In this document: positions 16,343-24,480 of the stretch, piece after piece
Numbering within the stretch: position 1 is the first letter of the stretch
Layout of the letters: the number at the start of each line of letters is the position of its first letter
Assembly (NCBI RefSeq): GCF_022063185.1
Contig: NZ_CP091913.1
Span: forward strand, 6,115,141 to 6,179,140
Source: Nostoc sp. UHCC 0870
Lineage (GTDB): Bacteria > Cyanobacteriota > Cyanobacteriia > Cyanobacteriales > Nostocaceae
Length of the DNA: 64,000 bases
Reading direction: 5' to 3'
The notes under the pieces: generated by a model
Seen by the model: the letters and a program-made list of their open reading frames with translations, nothing else
What the model was told of the DNA's origin: nothing
The model's database searches: none
Made by a program: the position numbers and the translations under genes

Positions 16343-17512
16343 TTAGGCTAAAATTACTTGTCGCACGCGTTGACCAATTTTTTGCCAATCAAAGTTATTA
16401 ATAGTATATTCACGGCAATCTTTTCGTGACGGGATAGGAAGTTTTTCTAGTAATATTTGTTCTAACTTTTCGGCAATCGCTGAGGTTTCGGTGGAATTAG
16501 TAATTAGTTCGGGGGAGAATGGGTGTAAAATTTCTGGCATACCTCCAATTGGTGTACATAAAACTGGAGTACCACAAGCTAGAGATTCTATAATTGCTAA
16601 ACCAAATCCTTCAAAAGATTGGCTAGGCATCACAGTTAATTTAGCAGCTTGGTAAGCTAAAGGTAATTGCTCATCAGGGAGAAAACCTAAGAATTTCACG
16701 TTATTTTCTAGACCTAATTCTTTCGCTTGTTGTTCGAGGGTAGCTTGCAGATGACCACGACCTGCGATCGCTAGCAACACATCAGGTATTCTGGGTTTAA
16801 TTATGGCTATGGCGGCTAATAGCTTATCTAGTCCCATGCGCTGCACTAACCGCCGAGATGTAAATAAAATGGGACGATGTTCTGGCCAGCCTAGTTGCTG
16901 ACGCGCCGCTTGGGGTGATAAGTTAGGCTGGAAGCGATGAAGGTTAACGCCGCCAGGGATGACATGAATTTTACTCCAGGGTACTTGATATTGCTGGTGT
17001 AAAATATTACCAAATGCTTTGCTTAAAACCACAAAGCGATCGCAGCGATTATAAGTAGTTTGTTCTATTAGCCGACGCTTGAGAAAAATTCTCAATGGAT
17101 TATTCCCTATTTCCTGTTGACTTTCAAATGCCCAAGGCCCATGAAAGTTAAATGTAATAGGTACTCCCTTGGGTAAAATGTCTAAAATAGGAAAACTATA
17201 TAAAGCAAAATGTAAGTTAATTGCATCTGGTTTACTGACTCTAGTTTTCTGAAAATTAGCCCGAATCGACCAAAATCTTTGCCAAATTGCACTTTCTGGT
17301 GATGCTAAGTTAGTCAACTTGATTGATGTATTCAATTCAGTTTCAGGTAAACCAACTCCACATAATTCCACTTGGTCTTGATTAGCGACTAAGGTATGAA
17401 TTAAGTCATAAACATACCTTTCTAATCCTCCAGGCGTTTGAGGAAACCAGCCTGTTCCGACTGTCAGAATAGACGCAGACATTGAATGATAATTTTCTTT
17501 TTTATCTTCCAC
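16343..17512 (-). CDS. Glycosyltransferase family 4 protein
   Basis: 389 residues. The glycine-rich N-terminal loop is TVGTGWFPQTPGGLERYVYDL. The GT4 donor region is PILFTSRRLVQRMGLDKLL, then VKFLGFLPDEQLPLAYQAAKLTVMPS and the catalytic FEGFGLAIIESLACGTPVL. The GTG start at 17512 has GGAG seven bases upstream; an in-frame ATG at 17482 is the alternative. It probably works in the same polysaccharide pathway as its downstream neighbour. The 400 bases between this gene and the divergent deacetylase (17513-17912) are AT-rich and must hold both promoters; I see nothing else there. Confidence 0.9.
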   Translation of the reverse strand: MEDKKENYHSMSASILTVGTGWFPQTPGGLERYVYDLIHTLVANQDQVELCGVGLPETELNTSIKLTNLASPESAIWQRFWSIRANFQKTRVSKPDAINLHFALYSFPILDILPKGVPITFNFHGPWAFESQQEIGNNPLRIFLKRRLIEQTTYNRCDRFVVLSKAFGNILHQQYQVPWSKIHVIPGGVNLHRFQPNLSPQAARQQLGWPEHRPILFTSRRLVQRMGLDKLLAAIAIIKPRIPDVLLAIAGRGHLQATLEQQAKELGLENNVKFLGFLPDEQLPLAYQAAKLTVMPSQSFEGFGLAIIESLACGTPVLCTPIGGMPEILHPFSPELITNSTETSAIAEKLEQILLEKLPIPSRKDCREYTINNFDWQKIGQRVRQVILA

Positions 17513-17912
17513 AGCTAATCTCCAGAGTTAAATTTTGTAGTATAAGTTGACTTTTATACCAAGCTGAATGAATTATTTTTTGTATAAAATCGTAAATTGG
17601 TACTGTTTAGTATTTATATTCTGTTATTCACCAAGGTGATCAGTAAATTTTCCCTCTGGCTAGATAAAGATTTTATATAAACTTGTCTGTAGCAAAGATG
17701 GATGAAAATTATAGAACCCCGATTTATAGAAGCTAGTACATACGTTTAAAAAATATGTGTTTTTGATAAAATTTCCGTAAAATTCATTTCTTAGACAATA
17801 AGAATTTGTTATTTATGTATATGTGCTACTACTGAATCAGAAGATTACAACTCTAGATGAGTGATAAATAGAGATCGCAGCTTTTAGATTTATATCGACA
17901 CAATCCACAATA

Positions 17913-18701
17913 ATGGTTAAGATTAAAAACTATCTACAAGAATTACAAAAATCAATTCCCAATCAATGGCTAGAGAAAGTGCAATATTTACACTCTGATT
18001 TACTATGGCGATGGCTAGTATTCAGTGGAAGTGAAGCAATAGCCTTGAGCCAGAAATCAGCAATGGTATTTTCTCCCCATCAAGATGATGAAACCTTTGG
18101 CTGTGGGGGAATGATTGCCCACAAAAGAGAAAAGGGAATACAAGTTGTAGTCGTATTTTTAACTAACGGAGCAGGTGGGGATAATTTAAATCCAGATTTA
18201 CAAAATCAAATTATCTTAACTCGCAAACAAGAAGCCGTCACAGCATTACAAATTTTGGGTGTAGAAGTATCAGATATTTACTTTTTAGATAAACCAGACG
18301 GACATTTACAAAATTTAATTGCTGAAGAAAGGCAGCAAACTATTAAACAGATAGCTGAACTGCTAAGATTATATCAACCAGAAGAAGTTTACATTCCTCA
18401 CAGCAAAGATTGCCATAGAGATCATGAGGCTACCTTTCCACTAGTGAAAGCTGGTATTAATGAAGCGAATATTAAACCAGAACTTCTACAGTACGCGATT
18501 TGGTTATTCTGGCGATCGCCGTTATTTATTATTTTGAAATTGCAAGATTTAGCGGCTGCTTATAGAGTTTCAATTACTTCTGTACAAGAGAAGAAAAAAC
18601 TGGCGATCGCTTCATACTCTTCACAATTGGCAAGCTTACCTCAAGGCTTTGTTAAGCAATTTTTAAGTTCTTATGAGATTTTCTTTAAAACTCAGATTTA
18701 A
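17913..18701 (+). CDS. PIG-L/LmbE-family deacetylase
   Basis: 262 residues. The zinc motif P-H-x-D-D-E is in MVFSPHQDDETFGCGG (about residues 51-66). The second motif, H-x3-H-like, is in YIPHSKDCHRDHEATF near 165-180. VVVVFLTNGAGGDN is the usual strand between them. Members remove the N-acetyl group from N-acetylglucosamine-containing molecules. Its place among four sugar genes suggests tailoring of a surface glycan. Confidence 0.9.
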   Translation: MVKIKNYLQELQKSIPNQWLEKVQYLHSDLLWRWLVFSGSEAIALSQKSAMVFSPHQDDETFGCGGMIAHKREKGIQVVVVFLTNGAGGDNLNPDLQNQIILTRKQEAVTALQILGVEVSDIYFLDKPDGHLQNLIAEERQQTIKQIAELLRLYQPEEVYIPHSKDCHRDHEATFPLVKAGINEANIKPELLQYAIWLFWRSPLFIILKLQDLAAAYRVSITSVQEKKKLAIASYSSQLASLPQGFVKQFLSSYEIFFKTQI

Positions 18702-18857
18702 GGAAATCTATCTAGATAGATACAATTATTAGGGTTGCTTTTTACCACTGCTAAAGATTTAGTACAACGTTGGTTTTTACATAAGAAATAATTAACTAAA
18801 GTTTCAAGATTTTTTAATCTAAAAGCCCAAAGTAAATATTATGTGGAGAAAAGTTAA

Positions 18858-19967
18858 ATGAGAATATTACATATTACCAATCATGTACAAAAAATTGGTA
18901 ACGGTATTGTTAATGTGGCAGTAGACCTAGCCTGTTTACAAGCCCAAGATGGTCACGAGGTTGCTGTATCATCTGCTGGGGGAGAATATGAGACATTACT
19001 AGCCAGTTATGGTGTGCGACATTTTCATTTAGATCAGTCTAGGCAACCATTAAATATCATTAAAGCAGCTTGGCGTTTGCAGGAAATTGTGCAAAATTTT
19101 CAGCCAGATATTATTCACGCCCACATGATGACAGGGGTTGTGCTGGCAGGCATTTTGAAAAACAACAATGATTATAGTTTAGTTTCCACAGTACACAATG
19201 AGTTCCAGCGTAGTGCAGTCCTAATGGGATTAGCAGATCGAGTTATTGCAGTGAGTCATGCAGTAGCCGATGCAATGGTACGCCGTGGTATATCCAAAAC
19301 AAAACTACGAATCGTCTCTAATGGTACACTAGGCAGTCCCCGCCATCGCCAACTTCAAGATTATCAACCACTACCTTTGCACAGACCAGCAATTACTACC
19401 GTCGCGGGGATGTATTCTCGTAAAGGCATTGCTGAGTTAATTACAGCCTTTATGAAAATTGCGGTTGAATTTCCCCAAGCACATTTATATTTAGTAGGGG
19501 ATGGCCCAGATCGCACCATGTTTGAGAAAATGGTGCAAAACACGCCTCTGAGTAACCGTATTCATTTTGAAGGTTTCCAGCCAGAACCCCAACGCTATAT
19601 GCTAGCAACCGATATTTTTGTTCTCGCTTCCCATTGCGAATCCTTTGGGTTGGTACTGACAGAAGCGCGAGAAGCCGGTTGTGCAATTATTGCCAGCAAT
19701 GTAGATGGCATTCCTGAAACATTAGATAATGGAACAGCAGGTTTTTTAGTACCACCTAAAGATACTGAGACATTGGCAGATGCTTTAGCCCAATTACTCA
19801 AAGATCCCACCCAACTCTACACATGGAAAAGCTGCGCCCCACAAAACCTAGAAAGATTCCATGTAGCAAGAGTCAACGAGGAAACATTGGCTGTCTACCG
19901 CGAATTAGTCACAAATTTTAAGCCTCTTAAGGTAATAGCCAGAGAGGAAGTTTTAGTTAGTAAGTAA
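18858..19967 (+). CDS. Glycosyltransferase family 4 protein
   Basis: 369 residues. The start MRILHITNHVQKIGNGIVNVAVDLA is the GT4 acceptor-side loop. TTVAGMYSRKGIAELITAF, HLYLVGDGPDR and the ESFGLVLTEAREAGCAIIASNVDGIPE block give the donor side with its E-x7-E pattern. Gene order (deacetylase, then transferase, same strand, about 155 bases apart) suggests joint use in exopolysaccharide or glycolipid assembly. The ATG at 18858 follows a GGAGAAA site. Confidence 0.9.
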   Translation: MRILHITNHVQKIGNGIVNVAVDLACLQAQDGHEVAVSSAGGEYETLLASYGVRHFHLDQSRQPLNIIKAAWRLQEIVQNFQPDIIHAHMMTGVVLAGILKNNNDYSLVSTVHNEFQRSAVLMGLADRVIAVSHAVADAMVRRGISKTKLRIVSNGTLGSPRHRQLQDYQPLPLHRPAITTVAGMYSRKGIAELITAFMKIAVEFPQAHLYLVGDGPDRTMFEKMVQNTPLSNRIHFEGFQPEPQRYMLATDIFVLASHCESFGLVLTEAREAGCAIIASNVDGIPETLDNGTAGFLVPPKDTETLADALAQLLKDPTQLYTWKSCAPQNLERFHVARVNEETLAVYRELVTNFKPLKVIAREEVLVSK

Positions 19968-20030
19968 ATTTACCAATACTCAGTAGGGAGTGCTGAGTCA
20001 ACTCCCACTACGGTTAGGATAAGAGTATTG

Positions 20031-20126
20031 GTAGGTTGGGTTGAGGTTTTACGTTCGCGTAGCGTGCCGTAGGCAAACCCAACAAATGCTTACAAATGTT
20101 GGGTTTCATGCCTCAACCCAACCTAC
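20031..20126. repeat. MITE-like inverted repeat (gtaggttgggttgag)
   Basis: GTAGGTTGGGTTGAG at 20031-20045 is perfectly mirrored at 20112-20126, with inner arms aacccaaca/tgttgggtt. HIP-like filler (cgttcgcgtagcgtgccgtaggc) lies between. The remaining gap up to 20596 is AT-rich and shows no gene. Confidence 0.75.
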
Positions 20127-20596
20127 ATATTTTGATTTTTTAGCCTTAACCGAACCGTATTGGGTCAAGTCCCACGCCGCTAACAGCACTTTCAACTCAG
20201 CATTCTTTATGATATTCTTGGCTGTCTTGATTGAAATTTAATACAAAGAGTTTTAACATTATAAATATTTTACATAACCATCTGTATACAAATAATAAAA
20301 ACCAGATTTGATTCAAGATTGATATTAATAAAATTGCGTCAATTAATTAATCCTAATTCTGCTTCATTCTCAAGGTGATTCCAGTGTGGTTTAGCTTTTC
20401 AGCTTAAGTAGTTAAAAAAAATAAATATTTTTTTAGAACAAAAATAAAATATTTGCATCTAAAAAATCAGCAATTTTTATTATCAAAAAATATGGTTTAA
20501 TGTACATATTTTTTGATTAATTACGTAAATATCTCAAGGTCTTACGGGTAAAATTCTGTTATTCTCATATCAATTAATACCAACAAGACACGATTG

Positions 20597-21088
20597 ATGA
20601 GACAGTTACAGCAACCTGATCCTGTATTAGAGGAACTTTTTACTCAGATTCAACCAGAGATCCAGGATAGCCTGACTACAGAGCAAGTAACAGCCATCAA
20701 AAAAGCTTTTGGCTCTAATACTTGGACTCGTCGGCATCCTTTAGACTTACGAATTACACTCCCCATACCCGGACTAAGATTTTATATGGTGTTGCTGGGG
20801 GGTGAAGAAAAACGTTCCAAACAGCGATTGCAATACGCAAAAGCTTTATTCCCTCTGTGGACTCCCAGCAACATTATATTTCTGATAGTGTTTTCCATGA
20901 TCCTATCGGTTTGTAGCTTTGCCACCTTTTCTTCTCTGTTATCCTCCTTTCGTTCCATCTCAAATTCCAATTCTTCCCCATCGCCTACATCTATTCCCTG
21001 GATTTTCGATAAATCTGAATGTGAACACACTGGCAGAACTTGGGAGGGTGGTAAGTGTTGGGATGATGAACATAATCCTATGTTTTAA
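20597..21088 (+). CDS. Cyanobacterial hypothetical membrane protein, paralogue of the next gene
   Basis: 163 residues from the ATG at 20597 (a TTG directly before it is less likely). An N-terminal domain with HPLDLRITLPIPGLRFYMVLLGG is followed by one membrane helix (NIIFLIVFSMILSVCSFATF) and a Ser-rich linker. The short tail has CEHTGRTWEGGKCWD, possibly a Cys-pair site. The N-terminal domain aligns with that of the gene at 21118. Function is unknown; I know no named family for it. Confidence 0.75.
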   Translation: MRQLQQPDPVLEELFTQIQPEIQDSLTTEQVTAIKKAFGSNTWTRRHPLDLRITLPIPGLRFYMVLLGGEEKRSKQRLQYAKALFPLWTPSNIIFLIVFSMILSVCSFATFSSLLSSFRSISNSNSSPSPTSIPWIFDKSECEHTGRTWEGGKCWDDEHNPMF

Positions 21089-21117
21089 AATATACTCTTA
21101 TTCACGGCAGACACATC

Positions 21118-21525
21118 ATGAACAAAGATTTAAACAAAGACATTTCTAAAACTGATCCTTTTGTACAAAAATTTTTTGCCCGTATTCCTCCTGAAACAGC
21201 AGCTACCTTTACTAATAACCAATTGGCAGAACTAAAAAGAGTATTTCATGCTCGCGTTGAACAACAGCATTCTGTAGATATCCGGCTTTCTGTGCCAATT
21301 TTTAAACGACGCTTTTATCTGGTTTATTTGCTGGGGAAAGAAAACCGCCGCTTAAAACGCGTACAAGCTCCTGTTTCAAAACCTGCAAACAGAATTTTAC
21401 TGACAATAACAGGGTTTATACTGATAACATCTTTATTGGGTATGGTTAATAAACTGTGGGGAATTAATACCTTTCCAGATCAAGCAATCAAAGAATCTAT
21501 CCGAGTTTTGCTCAACAAAGATTAG
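21118..21525 (+). CDS. Cyanobacterial hypothetical membrane protein, paralogue of the previous gene
   Basis: 135 residues. FFARIPPETAATFTNNQLAEL and HSVDIRLSVPIFKRRFYLVYLLG match the neighbour's FTQIQPEIQDSLTTEQVTAI and HPLDLRITLPIPGLRFYMVLLGG position by position. A single membrane helix (LLTITGFILITSLLGMV) follows near residues 104-120. The Cys-containing tail of the first copy is missing. Thirty bases separate the two genes, so they are probably one transcript born by tandem duplication. Confidence 0.75.
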   Translation: MNKDLNKDISKTDPFVQKFFARIPPETAATFTNNQLAELKRVFHARVEQQHSVDIRLSVPIFKRRFYLVYLLGKENRRLKRVQAPVSKPANRILLTITGFILITSLLGMVNKLWGINTFPDQAIKESIRVLLNKD

Positions 21526-21691
21526 ATTTAACAGGGCTGTATCTACCAATCATCAAGCTTTTGATCAGTTTTGCAATTACTACCCTTCATTTTAATTGCG
21601 ATCGCATCCCATCTTCTTAGCATTCTCTACTACTTGTAGTCTATCCCCAGCAAAGCGATAATTAACGCTGTTGGTTTTGAACAGGGGCAAC

Positions 21692-22861
21692 ATGGGATAC
21701 GACTTGACAACACTGGCAGCACTTTACAAAAACGCTCTCCTCAATGATGTTCTGCCATTTTGGGAACAGCATTCCCTCGACTATGAACAGGGTGGCTACT
21801 TCACCTGCTTAAATCGTCAAGGTCAAGTTTATGACACCGACAAATTTATCTGGTTGCAAAATCGCCAAGTCTGGACTTTCTCGATGCTTTGCAACCAACT
21901 AGAAAAACGCGAAAACTGGTTAAAAATTGCCAGTAACGGTGCAAAATTTCTGGCTCAACATGGTAGAGATACGGAAGGTAATTGGTATTTTGCCTTAAAC
22001 CGTGAAGGACAGCCCCTAATTCAGCCCTACAATATATTTTCTGACTGCTTTGCAGCAATGGCATTTAGCCAATACGCCTTAGCCTCTGGTGAAGAATGGG
22101 CGAAGGACGTAGCCATGCAAGCATACAACAATGTTTTACGCCGTAAAGACAACCCCAAAGGCAAGTATACCAAAGCCTACCCCGGCACACGCCCTATGAA
22201 AGCCTTAGCTGTGCCGATGATTTTAGCCAATCTCACCCTAGAAATGGCCTGGCTACTTCCTAGTGAAACCTTAGAAAGTGTCTTAGCTAGCACAGTAAAG
22301 GAAGTAATGACGGATTTTCTCGACCAAGAACGGGGATTAATGTATGAAAACGTTACCCCTGATGGTTCTCACATTGATTGTTTTGATGGTAGGTTAATTA
22401 ATCCTGGTCATGGTATCGAAGCCATGTGGTTCATTATGGATATTGCTAACCGCAACAACGACAGCAAAACTATCAACCAAGCCGTTGATGTGGTGTTGAA
22501 TATCTTGAATTTTGCTTGGGATAGTGAATATGGCGGGTTGTATTACTTCATGGATGCAGAAGGACATCCCCCGCAACAACTGGAATGGGATCAAAAACTT
22601 TGGTGGGTGCATTTAGAGTCCTTGGTGGCTTTAGCAATGGGTTATCGCCTGACAGGACGTACAGAGTGTTGGGAATGGTATCAAAAAATGCACGATTATG
22701 CTTGGTCACATTTTGCTGATGCAGAATATGGTGAATGGTTTGGCTATCTGAATCGTCGTGGAGAAGTGTTGTTAAATCTCAAAGGCGGTAAGTGGAAGGG
22801 ATGTTTTCATGTACCCCGTGCTATGTACCTATGTTGGCAACAGTTTGAGAAATTGGGTTAG
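21692..22861 (+). CDS. N-acylglucosamine 2-epimerase
   Basis: 389 residues from the ATG at 21692, with GGGG just upstream; an upstream TTG at 21671 is less likely. The (alpha/alpha)6 barrel family pattern is clear: MGYDLTTLAALYKNALLNDV, RQVWTFSML, LINPGHGIEAMWFIMD, YFMDAEG and the C-terminal KWKGCFHVPRAMYLC. The family interconverts N-acetylglucosamine and N-acetylmannosamine, with ATP as allosteric activator in known members including the studied Anabaena enzyme. Two His residues thought to act as acid/base lie in the PGHGIE and CFHVPR segments. It may supply ManNAc for the nearby glycan genes. Confidence 0.92.
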   Translation: MGYDLTTLAALYKNALLNDVLPFWEQHSLDYEQGGYFTCLNRQGQVYDTDKFIWLQNRQVWTFSMLCNQLEKRENWLKIASNGAKFLAQHGRDTEGNWYFALNREGQPLIQPYNIFSDCFAAMAFSQYALASGEEWAKDVAMQAYNNVLRRKDNPKGKYTKAYPGTRPMKALAVPMILANLTLEMAWLLPSETLESVLASTVKEVMTDFLDQERGLMYENVTPDGSHIDCFDGRLINPGHGIEAMWFIMDIANRNNDSKTINQAVDVVLNILNFAWDSEYGGLYYFMDAEGHPPQQLEWDQKLWWVHLESLVALAMGYRLTGRTECWEWYQKMHDYAWSHFADAEYGEWFGYLNRRGEVLLNLKGGKWKGCFHVPRAMYLCWQQFEKLG

Positions 22862-22940
22862 CTACGCTGGGAGTAACGCGATATCGCCATCAGTTTAACC
22901 TTTGCTAGCGTACAAGTACAACTGACAGCAGTAATATCCT

Positions 22941-23525
22941 ATGAATATTGTCACACCAAAGCGATTCACAATTGATGAGTATCATCAATTAATTAACTTG
23001 GGATTTTTAAAGGAGGGCGATCGTATAGAATTAATCCGGGGGGAATTGATGCAAATGGTAGCTAAAGGAACACCTCATACAGTCTGCGGTTCTATTCTGT
23101 GCCGCCAACTGGATAGAATTTTAGGTGATAGAGCAGTTATTCGTAGTCAAGATCCTATCACCCTTTCTAACCAAAGTGAACCTGAGCCAGATATCGTCAT
23201 TGCAGAGGGTACAGATGAAGATTATCTTGCTCATCATCCCTATGCCGAAGATATTCTACTAGTTATAGAAATTTCCGATTCCACATTGATTTATGACCAA
23301 ACCAAGAAGCTAGAACTCTATGCAGAAGCTGGAATTTCTCACTATTGGATCGTTAACTTAAATATTAGCCAACTTGAGTGTTATAGTCAGCCTTATCAAA
23401 ATGCTCAAGGTGAATTTAACTATCTCAGCAAGCTAATTTCCTTACCCCATCAGTCGGTTGCAATTCCTGGATTTGCAGATGCGGTACTAAATCTGAGACG
23501 GATTTTTCCTACAAGGAACAGGTGA
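22941..23525 (+). CDS. Uma2-family (DUF820) putative endonuclease
   Basis: 194 residues with the PD-(D/E)xK-like core of the Uma2 family: TIDEYHQLINLGFLKEGDRIELIRGE, SEPEPDIVIAEG, then LLVIEISDSTLIYDQTKKLELYAEAGISHYWIVNL, giving the D...E-x-S...K series. Such proteins are numerous in Nostocales and their biological role is unclear. It stands alone. Confidence 0.88.
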   Translation: MNIVTPKRFTIDEYHQLINLGFLKEGDRIELIRGELMQMVAKGTPHTVCGSILCRQLDRILGDRAVIRSQDPITLSNQSEPEPDIVIAEGTDEDYLAHHPYAEDILLVIEISDSTLIYDQTKKLELYAEAGISHYWIVNLNISQLECYSQPYQNAQGEFNYLSKLISLPHQSVAIPGFADAVLNLRRIFPTRNR

Positions 23526-23547
23526 CAGCAGAGGACGGAAAGAGTAT

Positions 23548-23706
23548 GGGATTTACGCAGTGATACGAAGAATCAAGGGTTTGGGCGAGGGTATAGGGGT
23601 ATAGGGGTATAGGGGTATAGGGGTATAGGTGTTCAAAACCCTTACACCCCTACACCCTCATACCCTTACACCCCTTCTTCACAAATAACCTCTGTGCGTA
23701 AGTCCT
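23548..23706. repeat. MITE-like element filled with fold-back gggtata tandem repeats
   Basis: The ends gggatttacgcag (23548-23560) and ctgtgcgtaagtcct (23692-23706) are diverged copies of the 13-bp ends at 4750 and 4872. The interior carries about five ggggtata units followed by their mirror (acacccctac...) so the centre can fold into a long hairpin. Confidence 0.7.
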
Positions 23707-23811
23707 GGAGTATACAACCGGATTCTGCTATTTCCTGACACCCATTGCAACGTTCCCAGTGATTCGCTAGGCTAATGATATTCCTGTATCCTGTTATTTC
23801 TCAGGCGTGCT

Positions 23812-24258
23812 ATGGATTTTGAAAACAAAGCCACTGCCCAAACTACTAGAATACATAAGCCATTGGTATTGTTGCGTGATACTGAAGCGTTAATACGTCG
23901 CCCTACAGTCACCACACTTACACCTATTTTGCCTCCCAAGTTAAGTAAAAGGTTACAAGAAGCCTCTACTTTAGCTGATGACACCTTACAGGAACTCGCA
24001 GAAATTGACTTGGAAACAATTAGCGACGTTGAATTACAACCAGCAAGAATTCTTGTCGGTTTAAGCTTCGTTGGGTTTGGAGCATTGATGATTTTGGTAT
24101 TGCTGCTTTATTGTAATACATTGCACCCAGAAATTAGCACAGTTGAGCAGATACACCTATACTGGCTTCAATATATTTGGTTTGTGAGCTTGGGTGTGAC
24201 AGGAATGTTTCTTCTAGGGCGTGAAGCTATGCGTTCTCAGCAATTCAAAAAGTTTTAA
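23812..24258 (+). CDS. Hypothetical membrane protein with two helices
   Basis: 148 residues. A soluble N-terminal half carries TTLTPILPPKLSKRLQEAS. It is followed by two hydrophobic helices (ILVGLSFVGFGALMILVLLLY and IWFVSLGVTGMFLLGREAM) and a short charged end. The ATG at 23812 is the first in frame. I recognise no family. It is followed by a MITE-like repeat and then the CheR gene. Confidence 0.65.
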   Translation: MDFENKATAQTTRIHKPLVLLRDTEALIRRPTVTTLTPILPPKLSKRLQEASTLADDTLQELAEIDLETISDVELQPARILVGLSFVGFGALMILVLLLYCNTLHPEISTVEQIHLYWLQYIWFVSLGVTGMFLLGREAMRSQQFKKF

Positions 24259-24303
24259 TTTAATAAATTACTTTCGAGTCAGATATGAAGGTATAGAGTA
24301 TTA

Positions 24304-24444
24304 GAGGGTATTTGAAAAGTTTTGTCAGGTATCCTTTGTCATTCTGAGTGGAGCTTTGCGGAAGGAAGAATCCGCGTTTTTACCGTTATACTGGGATGCT
24401 TCCTTCGTCAGCATGACATAAAAGGGGACTTTTCAAACACCCTC
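24304..24444. repeat. MITE-like element (gagggtgtttgaaaagt ends)
   Basis: gagggtatttgaaaagt at 24304-24320 is mirrored by acttttcaaacaccctc at 24428-24444, differing at one position. The interior has imperfect arms (gaaggaagaatccgcg / cttccttcgtcagcatga). A single end of the same type is at 14231-14250. Confidence 0.75.
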
Positions 24445-24480
24445 TTAGATGATATTTTTAACAGTCTGGCATGAGACCTA

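Noticed and set aside
20041..20241. 66-codon plus-strand frame after the 18858 glycosyltransferase
   Set aside because: Starts within a MITE-like inverted repeat and has no recognisable domain.
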